This document shows positions 41,349 through 49,450 of a stretch of DNA of 64,000 nucleotides, piece after piece; the first letter of the stretch is position 1; each line of letters begins with the position of its first letter. Source of the DNA: KBS50 sp042434095 (GTDB lineage Bacteria > Actinomycetota > Actinomycetes > Mycobacteriales > Micromonosporaceae); the NCBI RefSeq assembly GCF_042434095.1, contig NZ_JBHLUE010000011.1, forward strand, positions 678,513 to 742,512, read 5' to 3'. Below the pieces are notes generated by a model. That model saw nothing but the letters and a program-made list of their open reading frames with translations, was not told the DNA's origin and did no database searches. Position numbers and translations under genes: made by a program.

Positions 41349-41421
41349 GACGATCTTGCACTTTTGGCCCGGGCAAAGCACACATGATCCGCGATTCATG
41401 GGCCCAAAGTGCAAGATCGTC
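41349..41421. terminator. 22-bp inverted repeat between convergent genes
   Basis: Arms GACGATCTTGCACTTT... (41349-41370) and its complement (41400-41421) match at 21 of 22 positions around a 29-base loop. It sits midway between the convergent ArsR and universal stress protein genes. It can act as a bidirectional terminator; its low GC compared with the surroundings suggests a mobile palindromic element. Confidence 0.8.
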
Positions 41422-41462
41422 AAGGAAGTAGGGGGAGCGAGGGGGGAGCGGGGGGAGCTGGG

Positions 41463-42347
41463 TCAGGCGGGGGTGGGGGAGGGGCGCTCGCGGACGATGG
41501 CCACCGGGCAGTGCCCGTGGTGCACGAGGTGCTGGCTGACCGAGCCGAGCAGCAGCCCGACGAAGCCGCCGTGGCCCCGCGAGCCGACCACGGCGAGCGC
41601 GGCGGTCCGGCTCGCGGCCGCGAGCGCCGGTCCGGGGCTCTCGGTCAGCACGGCCACCTCGACGGGCACCGCCGGGTACTTCTCCCGCCAGCCCGCCAGC
41701 TGCTCCTGCACGGCCCGCTTCTCGTCGGCGGCCACCGCCGTGAGGTCGAACGCCGGCAGCTGCCACGTGCTGGCCGGCGGTACCCAGGTGCGCACCACGC
41801 GCAGGCCGAGGCCGCGGGCCGCGGCCTGCTCGAAGGCGAAGCCGAGCGCCAGCGTCGAGCAGGGGGAGCCGTCGACGCCGACGAGCACCTGCCGCGGGTG
41901 GTCCGGCCGGGGTTCACCGGCCCGGATGATCACGACGGGGCAGTGCGTGTGCGCCGACACGGTCACCGCGGTGGACCCGACGAGCAACTCGGGCACGCCG
42001 CCGGTGCCACGATGGCCCACCACCAACATGGCGGCCTCGTGTGAGCAGTCCCGGAGCACCACGCTGGGCGGTCCGTCGTACACCGTGCTCCGCACGACGG
42101 TCTCCGGGAGGACCTCGCCGATCCGGGCGGCCGCTCCGGCGAGCATCCGCTCGGCGGCCGGTCGGGCGGACGGGTCGGGCCAGTACGTCGGTCGGGCCGC
42201 CACCGGCCCGGGAACCGTGGGCAGCTCCAGGGCGTACACCAGCCACACGGGCGCGCCGGTCCGGGCGGACTCGTCGATCGCCCAGTCGAGCGCCGCCTCG
42301 CTGCCAGCGGATCCGTCGTATCCCACGACGATGGGCAGGACGGTCAT
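41463..42347 (-). CDS. tandem-domain universal stress protein
   Basis: A 294-residue protein of two UspA domains. Domain 1 (1-145) has PIVVGYDGSAGSEAALDWA and the ATP-binding GHRGTGGVPELLVGSTA; domain 2 (150-294) has VLVGVDGSPCSTLALGFA and GSRGHGGFVGLLLGSVS. Both keep the G-2X-G-9X-G(S/T) nucleotide-binding loop. Such proteins accompany hypoxia or stress responses in actinobacteria. The ATG at 42347 follows GAGGAGG. It is divergent from gnd across a 223-base spacer in which no other gene is seen. Confidence 0.93.
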   Translation of the reverse strand: MTVLPIVVGYDGSAGSEAALDWAIDESARTGAPVWLVYALELPTVPGPVAARPTYWPDPSARPAAERMLAGAAARIGEVLPETVVRSTVYDGPPSVVLRDCSHEAAMLVVGHRGTGGVPELLVGSTAVTVSAHTHCPVVIIRAGEPRPDHPRQVLVGVDGSPCSTLALGFAFEQAAARGLGLRVVRTWVPPASTWQLPAFDLTAVAADEKRAVQEQLAGWREKYPAVPVEVAVLTESPGPALAAASRTAALAVVGSRGHGGFVGLLLGSVSQHLVHHGHCPVAIVRERPSPTPA

Positions 42348-42570
42348 GGCTACCTCCTCGGGCGCTGCGGCGGAGATCTCCGTCGCACTCCAAGCGTTCG
42401 GCAGCGGCCGCGTCGCCGGCAGGGCCTTCCGACCTCCTTCCCACCATGCCGGATGGCCCATGCTGATCTGGAGGTGGCGTTCGCGCGTACCTAGGGTGGG
42501 TAGGAGACATTCCGGCCGGCCGTCTCCGGGCGGCAGCCGACGACCAGCGACGACAGGCAGGCGAAAGCGA

Positions 42571-44037
42571 ATGAGCGAACAGGCAGACACCGCCCGCGGC
42601 ACGGCGCAGATCGGCGTCACCGGACTGGCCGTGATGGGCCGCAACCTGGCGCGCAACCTGGCCCGGAACGGGTTCACGGTGGCCGTGCACAACCGGTCGG
42701 CGGAGCGGACCCACAGCCTGGTGGCCGAGCACGGCGACGAGGGCACGTTCGTGCCGAGCGAGTCGCTCTCGGACTTCGTCGCCTCGCTGGAGCGGCCCCG
42801 GGCGGTCATCGTGATGGTCAAGGCCGGCGCGCCGACCGACGCGGTCATCGACGAGCTGGTGCCGCTGCTGGAGGACGGCGACATCGTGGTGGACTGCGGA
42901 AACGCGCACTACGACGACACCCGGCGGCGGGAGGAGGCGCTGCGCGGGCACGGGCTGCACTTCGTCGGCACCGGCGTCTCCGGCGGCGAGGAGGGCGCAC
43001 TGCTCGGGCCCAGCATCATGCCCGGCGGTTCCGCCGAGTCCTACCAGAAGCTCGGGCCGATCTTCGAGAAGATCGCCGCGCAGGTGGACGGCACGCCGTG
43101 CTGCCGGCACATCGGGCCGGACGGCGCCGGGCACTTCGTGAAGATGGTGCACAACGGCATCGAGTACGCCGACATGCAGCTCATCGCCGAGGCGTACGAC
43201 ATGTTGCGGACCGGGCTGGGCGCGGAGCCGGCGGAGATCGCGGAGATCTTCACCGGGTGGAACTCCGGAGATCTGGAGTCGTTCCTCATCGAGATCACCG
43301 CGGACGTGCTCGGGCACACCGACGCCGCGACCAAGCGACCCTTCGTGGACATCGTGCTCGACCAGGCCGAGCAGAAGGGCACCGGCCGCTGGACCGTGCA
43401 GAGCGCCCTCGACCTCGGCGTCCCGATCACCGGGATCGCCGAGGCCACCTTCGCACGGTCGCTGTCCGGGCACGCCGACCAGCGCGCGGCCGCGGCCCGG
43501 GCCTTCGCCGACGTGGACGCCGGCGCCGCGCCGTGGGCGACCGACGACCGGGAGACCTTCATCGAGGACGTCCGGCGGGCGCTGTACGCGTCGAAGATCG
43601 TCGCGTACGCGCAGGGCTTCGACCAGATCCAGGCCGGCAGCGACGAGTACGACTGGAACGTCGACCGCGGCGGTCTGGCCACCATCTGGCGGGGCGGCTG
43701 CATCATCCGGGCCCGTTTCCTCGACCGGATCCGCGAGGCGTACGACGAGCGGCCCGACCTGCCGAGCCTGATGGTGGCGCCGTACTTCGCCAAGGGCATC
43801 ACCGACGGGGTGCCGAGCTGGCGCCGGGTGGTGGGCGACGCGGCCCGGTACGGCATCCCGGCGCCGGCCTTCGCCTCGTCGCTGGCGTACTTCGACGGGC
43901 TGCGCCGGGACCGGCTGCCGGCCGCGCTCATCCAGGGGCTGCGGGACAACTTCGGCGCGCACACCTACCGCCGGGTGGACCGCGACGGCGCCTTCCACAC
44001 GCAGTGGGCCGGGGACCGGTCCGAGTCACCCGCCTGA
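42571..44037 (+). CDS. gndA: 6-phosphogluconate dehydrogenase (NADP-dependent, decarboxylating)
   Basis: A 488-residue enzyme of the oxidative pentose phosphate pathway converting 6-phosphogluconate to ribulose 5-phosphate, CO2 and NADPH. Seen are GVTGLAVMGRNLARN (Rossmann loop), the NRS motif favouring NADP, VDCGNAHYDDT, GTGVSGGEEGALLGPSIMPGG (substrate loop), GHFVKMVHNGIEYADMQ (catalytic Lys and Asn) and a C-terminal EAYDERPDLPSLMV region. Length matches the long decarboxylating class. The final 12 bases overlap, in antisense, the Nudix gene, which marks the border with the lower-GC island. Confidence 0.96.
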   Translation: MSEQADTARGTAQIGVTGLAVMGRNLARNLARNGFTVAVHNRSAERTHSLVAEHGDEGTFVPSESLSDFVASLERPRAVIVMVKAGAPTDAVIDELVPLLEDGDIVVDCGNAHYDDTRRREEALRGHGLHFVGTGVSGGEEGALLGPSIMPGGSAESYQKLGPIFEKIAAQVDGTPCCRHIGPDGAGHFVKMVHNGIEYADMQLIAEAYDMLRTGLGAEPAEIAEIFTGWNSGDLESFLIEITADVLGHTDAATKRPFVDIVLDQAEQKGTGRWTVQSALDLGVPITGIAEATFARSLSGHADQRAAAARAFADVDAGAAPWATDDRETFIEDVRRALYASKIVAYAQGFDQIQAGSDEYDWNVDRGGLATIWRGGCIIRARFLDRIREAYDERPDLPSLMVAPYFAKGITDGVPSWRRVVGDAARYGIPAPAFASSLAYFDGLRRDRLPAALIQGLRDNFGAHTYRRVDRDGAFHTQWAGDRSESPA

Positions 44038-44601
44038 GTCATCCGGGGTGCCGTCGGGTCCGCTCGGCGCGGGTTCGACGGCGCCCCCCCGGCTTGGCCC
44101 TGCCACGGCCCGCAGCCGAGGTAGGACCAACGGCAAGGAGCGCTCCACGAAACTGGTTATCTTCATGCTCTTCCGATCGCGCTCCAGCCGTTCCGGCGTG
44201 AAGTACTCGATCCGCTCCACCTCTCTGGGTTCGATCGTGAATTCGCCGTCGTAGAACCCGAGGAAGACGCCGACCATTTCCAGGTCGGGCTGGGAGTAGA
44301 ACCGGCCCAGGAACTCAAGGCCGGCCTCGGCCCCGATCTCCTCGCGCATCTCACGGTGGGCGCACGCCTCGTACGTCTCACCGGCGTGCAGGTGGCCGGC
44401 CGCGGCGCCCGACCAGTAAAGGGGGTACGCCTTCTTGGTAGCGGCCCGCTGATGCAGCAGCAACTCCCCGCGACTGTTGGCCAGCATGATGAATGCGACC
44501 CGACAGATGAGTTCGCCGTTCACGAACTCGTTCTTGTGCGCCTGCCCGAGCACCTCGTCCGCCTCGTTGACGACGTCTCGCCAGCATTCCGGCTGGTTCA
44601 T
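44026..44601 (-). CDS. Nudix hydrolase
   Basis: A 191-residue Nudix hydrolase. The box is complete: GHLHAGETYEACAHREMREEIG fits G-x5-E-x7-RE-U-x-EE-x-G. LANSRGELLLHQRAATKKAYPLYWSGAAAGHL resembles the YfcD/isopentenyl-diphosphate-isomerase-like subgroup. The substrate is likely a nucleoside diphosphate linked to another group; ADP-ribose derivatives are an attractive guess given the TIR gene in the same operon. It is the last gene of a three-gene operon; its ATG overlaps the methyltransferase stop (TCAT on the plus strand). Codon usage is less GC-biased than flanking housekeeping genes. Confidence 0.9.
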   Translation of the reverse strand: MNQPECWRDVVNEADEVLGQAHKNEFVNGELICRVAFIMLANSRGELLLHQRAATKKAYPLYWSGAAAGHLHAGETYEACAHREMREEIGAEAGLEFLGRFYSQPDLEMVGVFLGFYDGEFTIEPREVERIEYFTPERLERDRKSMKITSFVERSLPLVLPRLRAVAGPSRGGAVEPAPSGPDGTPDDSGG

Positions 44602-45281
44602 GATGACTTCCTCGGTTCGGGCGGTCGGTAGACGTTTTGGGCGATCATCTTGATGAAGCTGTGCAGGTGTCCCGGCATGTCATGGTGGCCCTGCTCCACG
44701 CGCATCCGTTCGAAATAGAGCAGGGGTTTTGACCACGTGGCGTATGCCTGGTAGACGGTCCCACGCTCCCGGTCCGGGAACGTCGGCACCACTCGGTGGC
44801 AGTCCGGGACCGGAGTGTAGTCGCTCCACAGGGAGATCGCGTTGATCCCGCCCGGCCTGGTGAGTTCCTGTAGCCGTCGGCAGGCAGTCTCCTTGTCCTG
44901 AATGTAGTGCAGGACGCCATTGCAGATGACCATGTCATAACGTCCGTGCCGGAACGGGTGCGTCAGGAGGTCGCCGCGTTCAATTCGAAGCTGGACTTCC
45001 GCCTCGCGGGCGAACTTCTGGATTTTCCGCACTCCGTTACCGGACAGTTCAACTGCGTCGACCTCCCAGCCCAGGCGGGCCAGTCGGATGGCATCGGCCC
45101 CTTCACCACTGCCGACGTCCAGGGCGCGCCCGGGGCCATGGTGCCGGGCGTGGCGCAGAATGAACTGCGTCATCAGGGAGCCGGCGTGGTCCTCGGGGGA
45201 GAGCGAATAGATGTTCGGCTGGCGCCACCAGTACCGTTCGGGGGTCGAGTAGGCGCTGTCGAAGAAGTCCCGTATTTCCAT
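44598..45281 (-). CDS. SAM-dependent methyltransferase
   Basis: A 227-residue class I methyltransferase. Motif I is GRALDVGSGEGADAIRLAR (51-69), the acidic loop is VDAVELSGNG, motif II-like RIERGDLLTHPF and YDMVICNGVLHYI (motif IV region) follow; the overall pattern resembles TehB-like or small-molecule methylases rather than DNA methylases, as there is no (D/N)PPY. The N-terminus (DFFDSAYSTPERYWWRQPN) is distinctive. It lies 5 bases downstream of the TIR gene and overlaps the Nudix start by 4 bases, so the three are almost certainly one transcript. The target is unknown. Confidence 0.85.
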   Translation of the reverse strand: MEIRDFFDSAYSTPERYWWRQPNIYSLSPEDHAGSLMTQFILRHARHHGPGRALDVGSGEGADAIRLARLGWEVDAVELSGNGVRKIQKFAREAEVQLRIERGDLLTHPFRHGRYDMVICNGVLHYIQDKETACRRLQELTRPGGINAISLWSDYTPVPDCHRVVPTFPDRERGTVYQAYATWSKPLLYFERMRVEQGHHDMPGHLHSFIKMIAQNVYRPPEPRKSS

Positions 45282-45286
45282 GTTCG

Positions 45287-47389
45287 CTACACCTCGATCG
45301 GTAGCGACGTCATCAGGCGGCCGTCCCGGTACGCGCGATCCAGCTCCGCAACGGCATCCGACCGACGCTCATCCTGATGGATTTCGGCCGATAGCTCGGC
45401 ACTGCCCGGAACGCCAAGACGCGCATAGAGCGGCAGCAGATGGCTGAAGAACACCCGGTACTGCAGACCGGCAAGCCCAGTGACCAGCAGTTCGACGCCC
45501 GCGGCGTACCGGTAGGCGCCGGCCTCGGCGAGCCGCGTTCTCGCCAGAGCCGCCAGCCTCGAATGGCTGATGGAGTCGATGGGCGGTACCGCCAAGGAGG
45601 CTGCCTCGAACTCGCCGTGCGCGAGGAGGTTGAGCCGCAGTAATGCCGCCGCCCGAGCCTGCTGCGCCGGCCGCATGGCCGTGTCGAGGACCAACAGCGC
45701 GTTGGCGAAGACCTGGCACCTGCGGATCTCCACCAGTTCCTCGACCGTCCAGCCGAACATCCGACTGCTTTCGGCGAAGGCATGTGACTCCGGCAGCTCC
45801 TGGGCGAACATCCAGAAGTAGAGGTTTTCCTTGTCGGGGTAGTAGAACGGCAGCGTCGCGCTCAGCTCCGCCAAGCTGGGCAGAGTGGTCAGGCCGAAGT
45901 CCTCGCGCAGTTCGCGGCGCAGTGCTGCCAGAGCGGCATCGAGGGGCAGTTCGTAGTCGGCGGTCGGTCCCACGCCACTCGATGGGCCGTGCGGCGGCAG
46001 GTCGCGCTGGTTGATGTAGCCGCTGACATGGGACACCCGGCCCAGCTCCCGGGTGGAGCTGGTCGGCGTGTTGACCTGGAGTAGCGGCTCCGGACCCGAC
46101 TCGCTGTTCCGCCAGGTCACCCCGATGATCGCGGGCAGCCAGTCCGACAGGTTGCGGCCCGGTGTCAGCACGCTGCGCCGGAACCGGACCGATCGGCACA
46201 CAAACGTTCCGTCGGACGCCCGTGGCGCGCCCACCAGCACCACCTCGTGCTCCTCCCGGCTGTTGGCCACGACGTCCCGGAAGGCGCTCTCGAAGGCGTG
46301 ATCGACCCGGCTGAGAAGCTCGACGCATAGGTACTCCTCCGCGTTACCGCCGACGCGCGGAAGGGTCAGTTGTACGGTCCGCCGCCCGTCCGGAAATTCG
46401 TACAGGACTCCCGCGAAGGGCAGCATGTAGCGGTATGAGTACAGCGTCCAGCGTCCGGGCTTGCCGGTGCGCAGGAGCAGTGACGTGAGCTCTCGCTTGG
46501 TCTGTCCAGCCAGCCGGACCCGCTCCTTCAGCGCGTGCGCGCCCGAGGGCGATTCGCCCGTAAGGTCGTCGTTAACGTATAGCAGCACCTCCTCCGCCAG
46601 GAAGACGAAATCGATGTGCTCCCAGAACGCCGCGCTGGCGCCTCGGGTCGACTGGCGTATCGTGAGCGCCCGCTCCAAGCAGTGCGGGAGCCGGGCGGTG
46701 GCGAGGCCGACGATCGTCACCCGTTGCGCCGCGACCAGGTCGGAGATCAGTTTCGTTTCGTCCATCCCGAAGCTGGTCGCGACTACCGGGGTCAGCACCT
46801 CTTGTCGTGGACCGCTCGGTTGACTGCCCTGGTCGAATGGCTCATCGGGACGGCTGAGCCGCCGGAGGACCGCCACGAGGTCGCTGACCAGCCGCCGGAC
46901 CGCGGTCCGGAACGCGTCGCCCCCGGCGGTCGCACCGGACAGGTCGATGGCCTGCCGACTCGCCAGCTCCGCCAGCCGCCGTTTCGCGTCAACCTCGCTG
47001 TCGAGCAGATTGTCGGCCGGGGTCAGAATCACCGGGAAGACCAACGACTCGTCCGGCTCAAGCCGATGCTCGCGCCGGCGTCCCTGCTCGAGCGCGCAGA
47101 ACGCGTCAAACTCCCGGCCGCACCATTCAGAGGTCAGATAGGACGGCGTCTGGAAGACGATGAGTGTGGCGCTGCCACGTAGCGCCCGGTGAATCCGCTC
47201 CTGCCAGTGCGCCGAGACCGGCACGTCGACCACGTCGAAGAACAGCCGGACGGGTCTTCCAGTGATGGCCCGGAACTCGTCCTCGATCTGCCCTATCGAC
47301 GCGCCGACGAGGCCGGACACCCGCTCGTCGAAGCGGGTGTAGCTGATGAAGGCGTCATACTCCCAGGTGGGCAGGCTGAGGTCGGTCAT
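45287..47389 (-). CDS. TIR-domain protein with central unknown and Nudix-like C-terminal regions
   Basis: A 700-residue protein. Residues 8-170 are a TIR domain: YDAFISYTRFDERVSG (beta A), RLFFDVVDVPVSAHWQERIHRAL (BB loop to alpha B), SATLIVFQTPSYLTSEWCGREF with the putative NADase Glu 93. Residues about 210-420 (TIVGLATARLPHCLERAL, WTLYSYRYMLPFAGVLYEFPDG) are unassigned and only loosely recall PLD-like sensor regions of STAND/TIR proteins. Residues about 420-555 look like a degenerate Nudix fold (IIGVTWRNSESGPEPLLQV ... LRRELREDFGL ... YYPDKENLYFWMF). The rest is helical. It heads an operon with a methyltransferase and a Nudix enzyme. The ATG at 47389 is chosen from TIR homology; a TTG at 47455 behind GGGGGGA is an alternative. 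GC is visibly lower than in neighbours. The role is unproven; immunity or stress signalling is inferred. Confidence 0.82.
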   Translation of the reverse strand: MTDLSLPTWEYDAFISYTRFDERVSGLVGASIGQIEDEFRAITGRPVRLFFDVVDVPVSAHWQERIHRALRGSATLIVFQTPSYLTSEWCGREFDAFCALEQGRRREHRLEPDESLVFPVILTPADNLLDSEVDAKRRLAELASRQAIDLSGATAGGDAFRTAVRRLVSDLVAVLRRLSRPDEPFDQGSQPSGPRQEVLTPVVATSFGMDETKLISDLVAAQRVTIVGLATARLPHCLERALTIRQSTRGASAAFWEHIDFVFLAEEVLLYVNDDLTGESPSGAHALKERVRLAGQTKRELTSLLLRTGKPGRWTLYSYRYMLPFAGVLYEFPDGRRTVQLTLPRVGGNAEEYLCVELLSRVDHAFESAFRDVVANSREEHEVVLVGAPRASDGTFVCRSVRFRRSVLTPGRNLSDWLPAIIGVTWRNSESGPEPLLQVNTPTSSTRELGRVSHVSGYINQRDLPPHGPSSGVGPTADYELPLDAALAALRRELREDFGLTTLPSLAELSATLPFYYPDKENLYFWMFAQELPESHAFAESSRMFGWTVEELVEIRRCQVFANALLVLDTAMRPAQQARAAALLRLNLLAHGEFEAASLAVPPIDSISHSRLAALARTRLAEAGAYRYAAGVELLVTGLAGLQYRVFFSHLLPLYARLGVPGSAELSAEIHQDERRSDAVAELDRAYRDGRLMTSLPIEV

Positions 47390-47614
47390 CTGCCTGACCG
47401 CCCGGCCGGTCCGTACCGCGCGGTTACCGGGACCGCGTTCGGCGGGCGTTCGCAATCACGTCCCCCCACGTGCTTCAGCGTATCAACGCATGGCAATGGA
47501 ACGGTTTGCGACGATCAGCTCTGTCGGGCAACGGGCTGAGCCTGCGGATCGGTATGCGCTGAGTCGCTGGTCGGAGGTACCCATAAGACGGGCCCGGGTG
47601 GGTATCCGCAGCGG

Positions 47615-48919
47615 GTGGCGGGGCAGGGACGCGAGCCGGACGCCGGCCCGGACGAGGGGGCGGCCGGGTCCGCCGACCTGGACGAGGGCGCGAGCGGGCA
47701 CGCCGGTCCGGACGGCCGAGCGGCCGAGTCGTACCGCCGCCGGGTCGAGACGGTGCTCTCCGACCTGCGCCGGCGCACCGCCTCGACCCGCCGTGACCGG
47801 CTGCGGCAGCTCCGGCTGAATGGGATCATCGCGGTGCAGGCCGGTGTGGCGGCCGGGCTGTCCTGGCTGGTGGCACACGACCTGCTCGGCAACACGCGGC
47901 CGGTGTTCGCCCCGGCCGCCGCGGTGGGCACCATCGTCTCCTCGGTGGGGCAGCGCCTGCGCCGTTCGGTCGAGCTGATCATCGGGGTGGCGCTCGGGGT
48001 GGCCATCGGCGATTTCCTGGTCGGCTGGCTTGGCGCGGGCGCCTGGCAGACGGCGCTCATCGTCTGTCTCGCGGTGGCGGCCGCCCTGGTGCTCGGCGGC
48101 CGCGGGACGCTGGTGGCCCAGGCCGGCGGTACGGCCGTGCTGATCGCCACGCTGTCGCCGGTGGTGGAAAACCTGGAGGTGCCGCGGTTCGTCGACGCCA
48201 CTCTGGGCGGCGCCATCGGGATGGCCGTGGTGGTGCTGCTGCTGCCGCTCAACCCGGTCCGCGCGGTCGAGCGCTCGGTCCGCCCGGCCGCCGACGTGTT
48301 GTCCGAACAATTGCGGGCGGCGTCCCGCGCTCTGGCCGAGCGGGACGCGGCCGCCGCCCGGCGCGCGTTGGAGGCCCTTCGCGGGATCGCCGAGGACTTC
48401 GCCCGGCTGCGGGAGGCGTTGAGTGGCGCCCGCGAGGTGGTCTCGCTGGCACCCAGCCGGTGGCACCGGCGGCAGTTGCTGGCCGCCTACGCCGACGGGG
48501 TGGACCGGCTCAACCGGGCCGCCCTGAACAGCATGGGACTGCTGCGCCGGTTGGTCACGCTGATCGAGGACCGCGAGCCCGCGCCGCCCACCCTGAACCT
48601 GGCCATCGAACGGCAGGCGGAGGCGGTTCGGCACCTGCGCCGGGATTTCTTCGAGGGTCGCCGGCCGGAGGAGTGTCGGCGGGTGACCCTGCTGGCGGTG
48701 GCCGAGGCGGCGGTGGCTTGCGAGACGGGGTTGGGGCTCTCCGGCACCGCGGCGGTGGCCCAGATCCGGACGGTGGCGAGCGACCTGCTCCAGGCCACCG
48801 GCCTGCCGGAGGGCGAGGCCAACGCGCTGGTGCACCGGGTGGCCGCCCGGACCGTCGAGTTCGGCCCCGCGCAGGAACGGCCGGGCGCGGCCGTCACGGA
48901 ACGCCCTGCTCGCCAGTGA
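47615..48919 (+). CDS. FUSC-family (aromatic acid exporter-like) membrane protein
   Basis: A 434-residue protein of the FUSC/ArAE group. After a disordered acidic N-terminus (about 45 residues) come helices in pairs (LNGIIAVQAGVAAGLSWLVA, VFAPAAAVGTIVSSV, IIGVALGVAIGDFLVGWL, ALIVCLAVAAALVLGGR, AVLIATLSPVV, GGAIGMAVVVLLLPLNP) and then a long cytoplasmic helical domain (about 215-420), the family layout. Exported substrates are thought to be aromatic acids or other small organics. The start is GTG 47615; an internal start after the acidic tail is possible. The end overlaps the SnoaL-like gene by 26 bases in antisense. Confidence 0.82.
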   Translation: MAGQGREPDAGPDEGAAGSADLDEGASGHAGPDGRAAESYRRRVETVLSDLRRRTASTRRDRLRQLRLNGIIAVQAGVAAGLSWLVAHDLLGNTRPVFAPAAAVGTIVSSVGQRLRRSVELIIGVALGVAIGDFLVGWLGAGAWQTALIVCLAVAAALVLGGRGTLVAQAGGTAVLIATLSPVVENLEVPRFVDATLGGAIGMAVVVLLLPLNPVRAVERSVRPAADVLSEQLRAASRALAERDAAAARRALEALRGIAEDFARLREALSGAREVVSLAPSRWHRRQLLAAYADGVDRLNRAALNSMGLLRRLVTLIEDREPAPPTLNLAIERQAEAVRHLRRDFFEGRRPEECRRVTLLAVAEAAVACETGLGLSGTAAVAQIRTVASDLLQATGLPEGEANALVHRVAARTVEFGPAQERPGAAVTERPARQ

Positions 48920-49331
48920 GGCGTACCGCCGACAGGTCGTGCAGCAGCGCGAGATCGTCGGCGATCATCCAGATGTCGCTGATCCGCCCGTCGGTCAGGG
49001 TGAGCACGTCGGTGACCCGGATGGATACCTCGCGGCCGGTCGGCGGCACCGTGCCGAGCGGTGTGGCCAGCGGCCCGACGTGCCGGGCCCGGATCCGGAA
49101 CGCCACCGCGAGCCGATCGTCGGCGGCCAGCCGGTGTACGACCTCGGTACGCCGGTCGGCGTACGTCCGTTGCATGGCGCGGGCCCGTTCCACCAGGTCC
49201 GCGCAGCTCATCGGGGTGCCGTTCACGGTCACCGGATCGGTGTAGACCGCGCGGAACTCGGCCACCGGGTCGGCCCGGTCGTCGAGCGGCACCGTCCACA
49301 GCGCCAGCAGCCGGTCGAGGAAGTCGTCCAT
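48894..49331 (-). CDS. SnoaL/NTF2-like fold protein
   Basis: A 145-residue protein with the cone-shaped NTF2/SnoaL fold pattern: FLDRLLALWTVPLDDRADPVAEFRAVYTDPVTVNG, then HRLAADDRLAVAFRIRARHVGPL and a final strand TLTDGRISDIWMIADDLALLHDL. Relatives include polyketide cyclases, ketosteroid-isomerase-like and ester-cyclase proteins; no catalytic set can be fixed. The ATG at 49331 is chosen because upstream residues lack homology. It is divergent from the PadR operon, across the PadR palindrome. Confidence 0.8.
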   Translation of the reverse strand: MDDFLDRLLALWTVPLDDRADPVAEFRAVYTDPVTVNGTPMSCADLVERARAMQRTYADRRTEVVHRLAADDRLAVAFRIRARHVGPLATPLGTVPPTGREVSIRVTDVLTLTDGRISDIWMIADDLALLHDLSAVRLTGEQGVP

Positions 49332-49411
49332 GTTCGTCGATTGTTCTCCCGGTCCGCCCGTCGCCGACACCCTCGGTGGCCAGCTCGGCACGGAAGAGGA
49401 ACATCCCCGGT

Positions 49412-49432
49412 GTATGTACGCGGCGTATATAC
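49412..49432. promoter_or_regulatory. PadR-type palindromic operator
   Basis: GTATGTACGC at 49412-49421 and GCGTATATAC at 49423-49432 form a 21-bp palindrome (centre 49422) with a single mismatched pair. It ends 18 bases before the PadR gene start and overlaps the -35 region of its promoter, so autorepression is expected. Confidence 0.75.
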
Positions 49433-49438
49433 CCGAGT

Positions 49439-49444
49439 TATAGT
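49439..49444 (+). promoter_or_regulatory. -10 box of a probably leaderless PadR-ABC promoter
   Basis: TATAGT matches the sigma-70-like -10 consensus at five of six bases. It ends 6 bases before the ATG at 49451, so transcription would begin at or next to the A of the start codon. No Shine-Dalgarno is present, consistent with a leaderless mRNA. The -35 region lies within the PadR palindrome. Confidence 0.6.
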
Positions 49445-49450
49445 CTCCTC

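Noticed and set aside
44026..45281. Restriction-modification reading of the methyltransferase
   Set aside because: The methyltransferase lacks (D/N)PPY and target-recognition domains, so a small-molecule or TehB-like role is more likely than DNA methylation.
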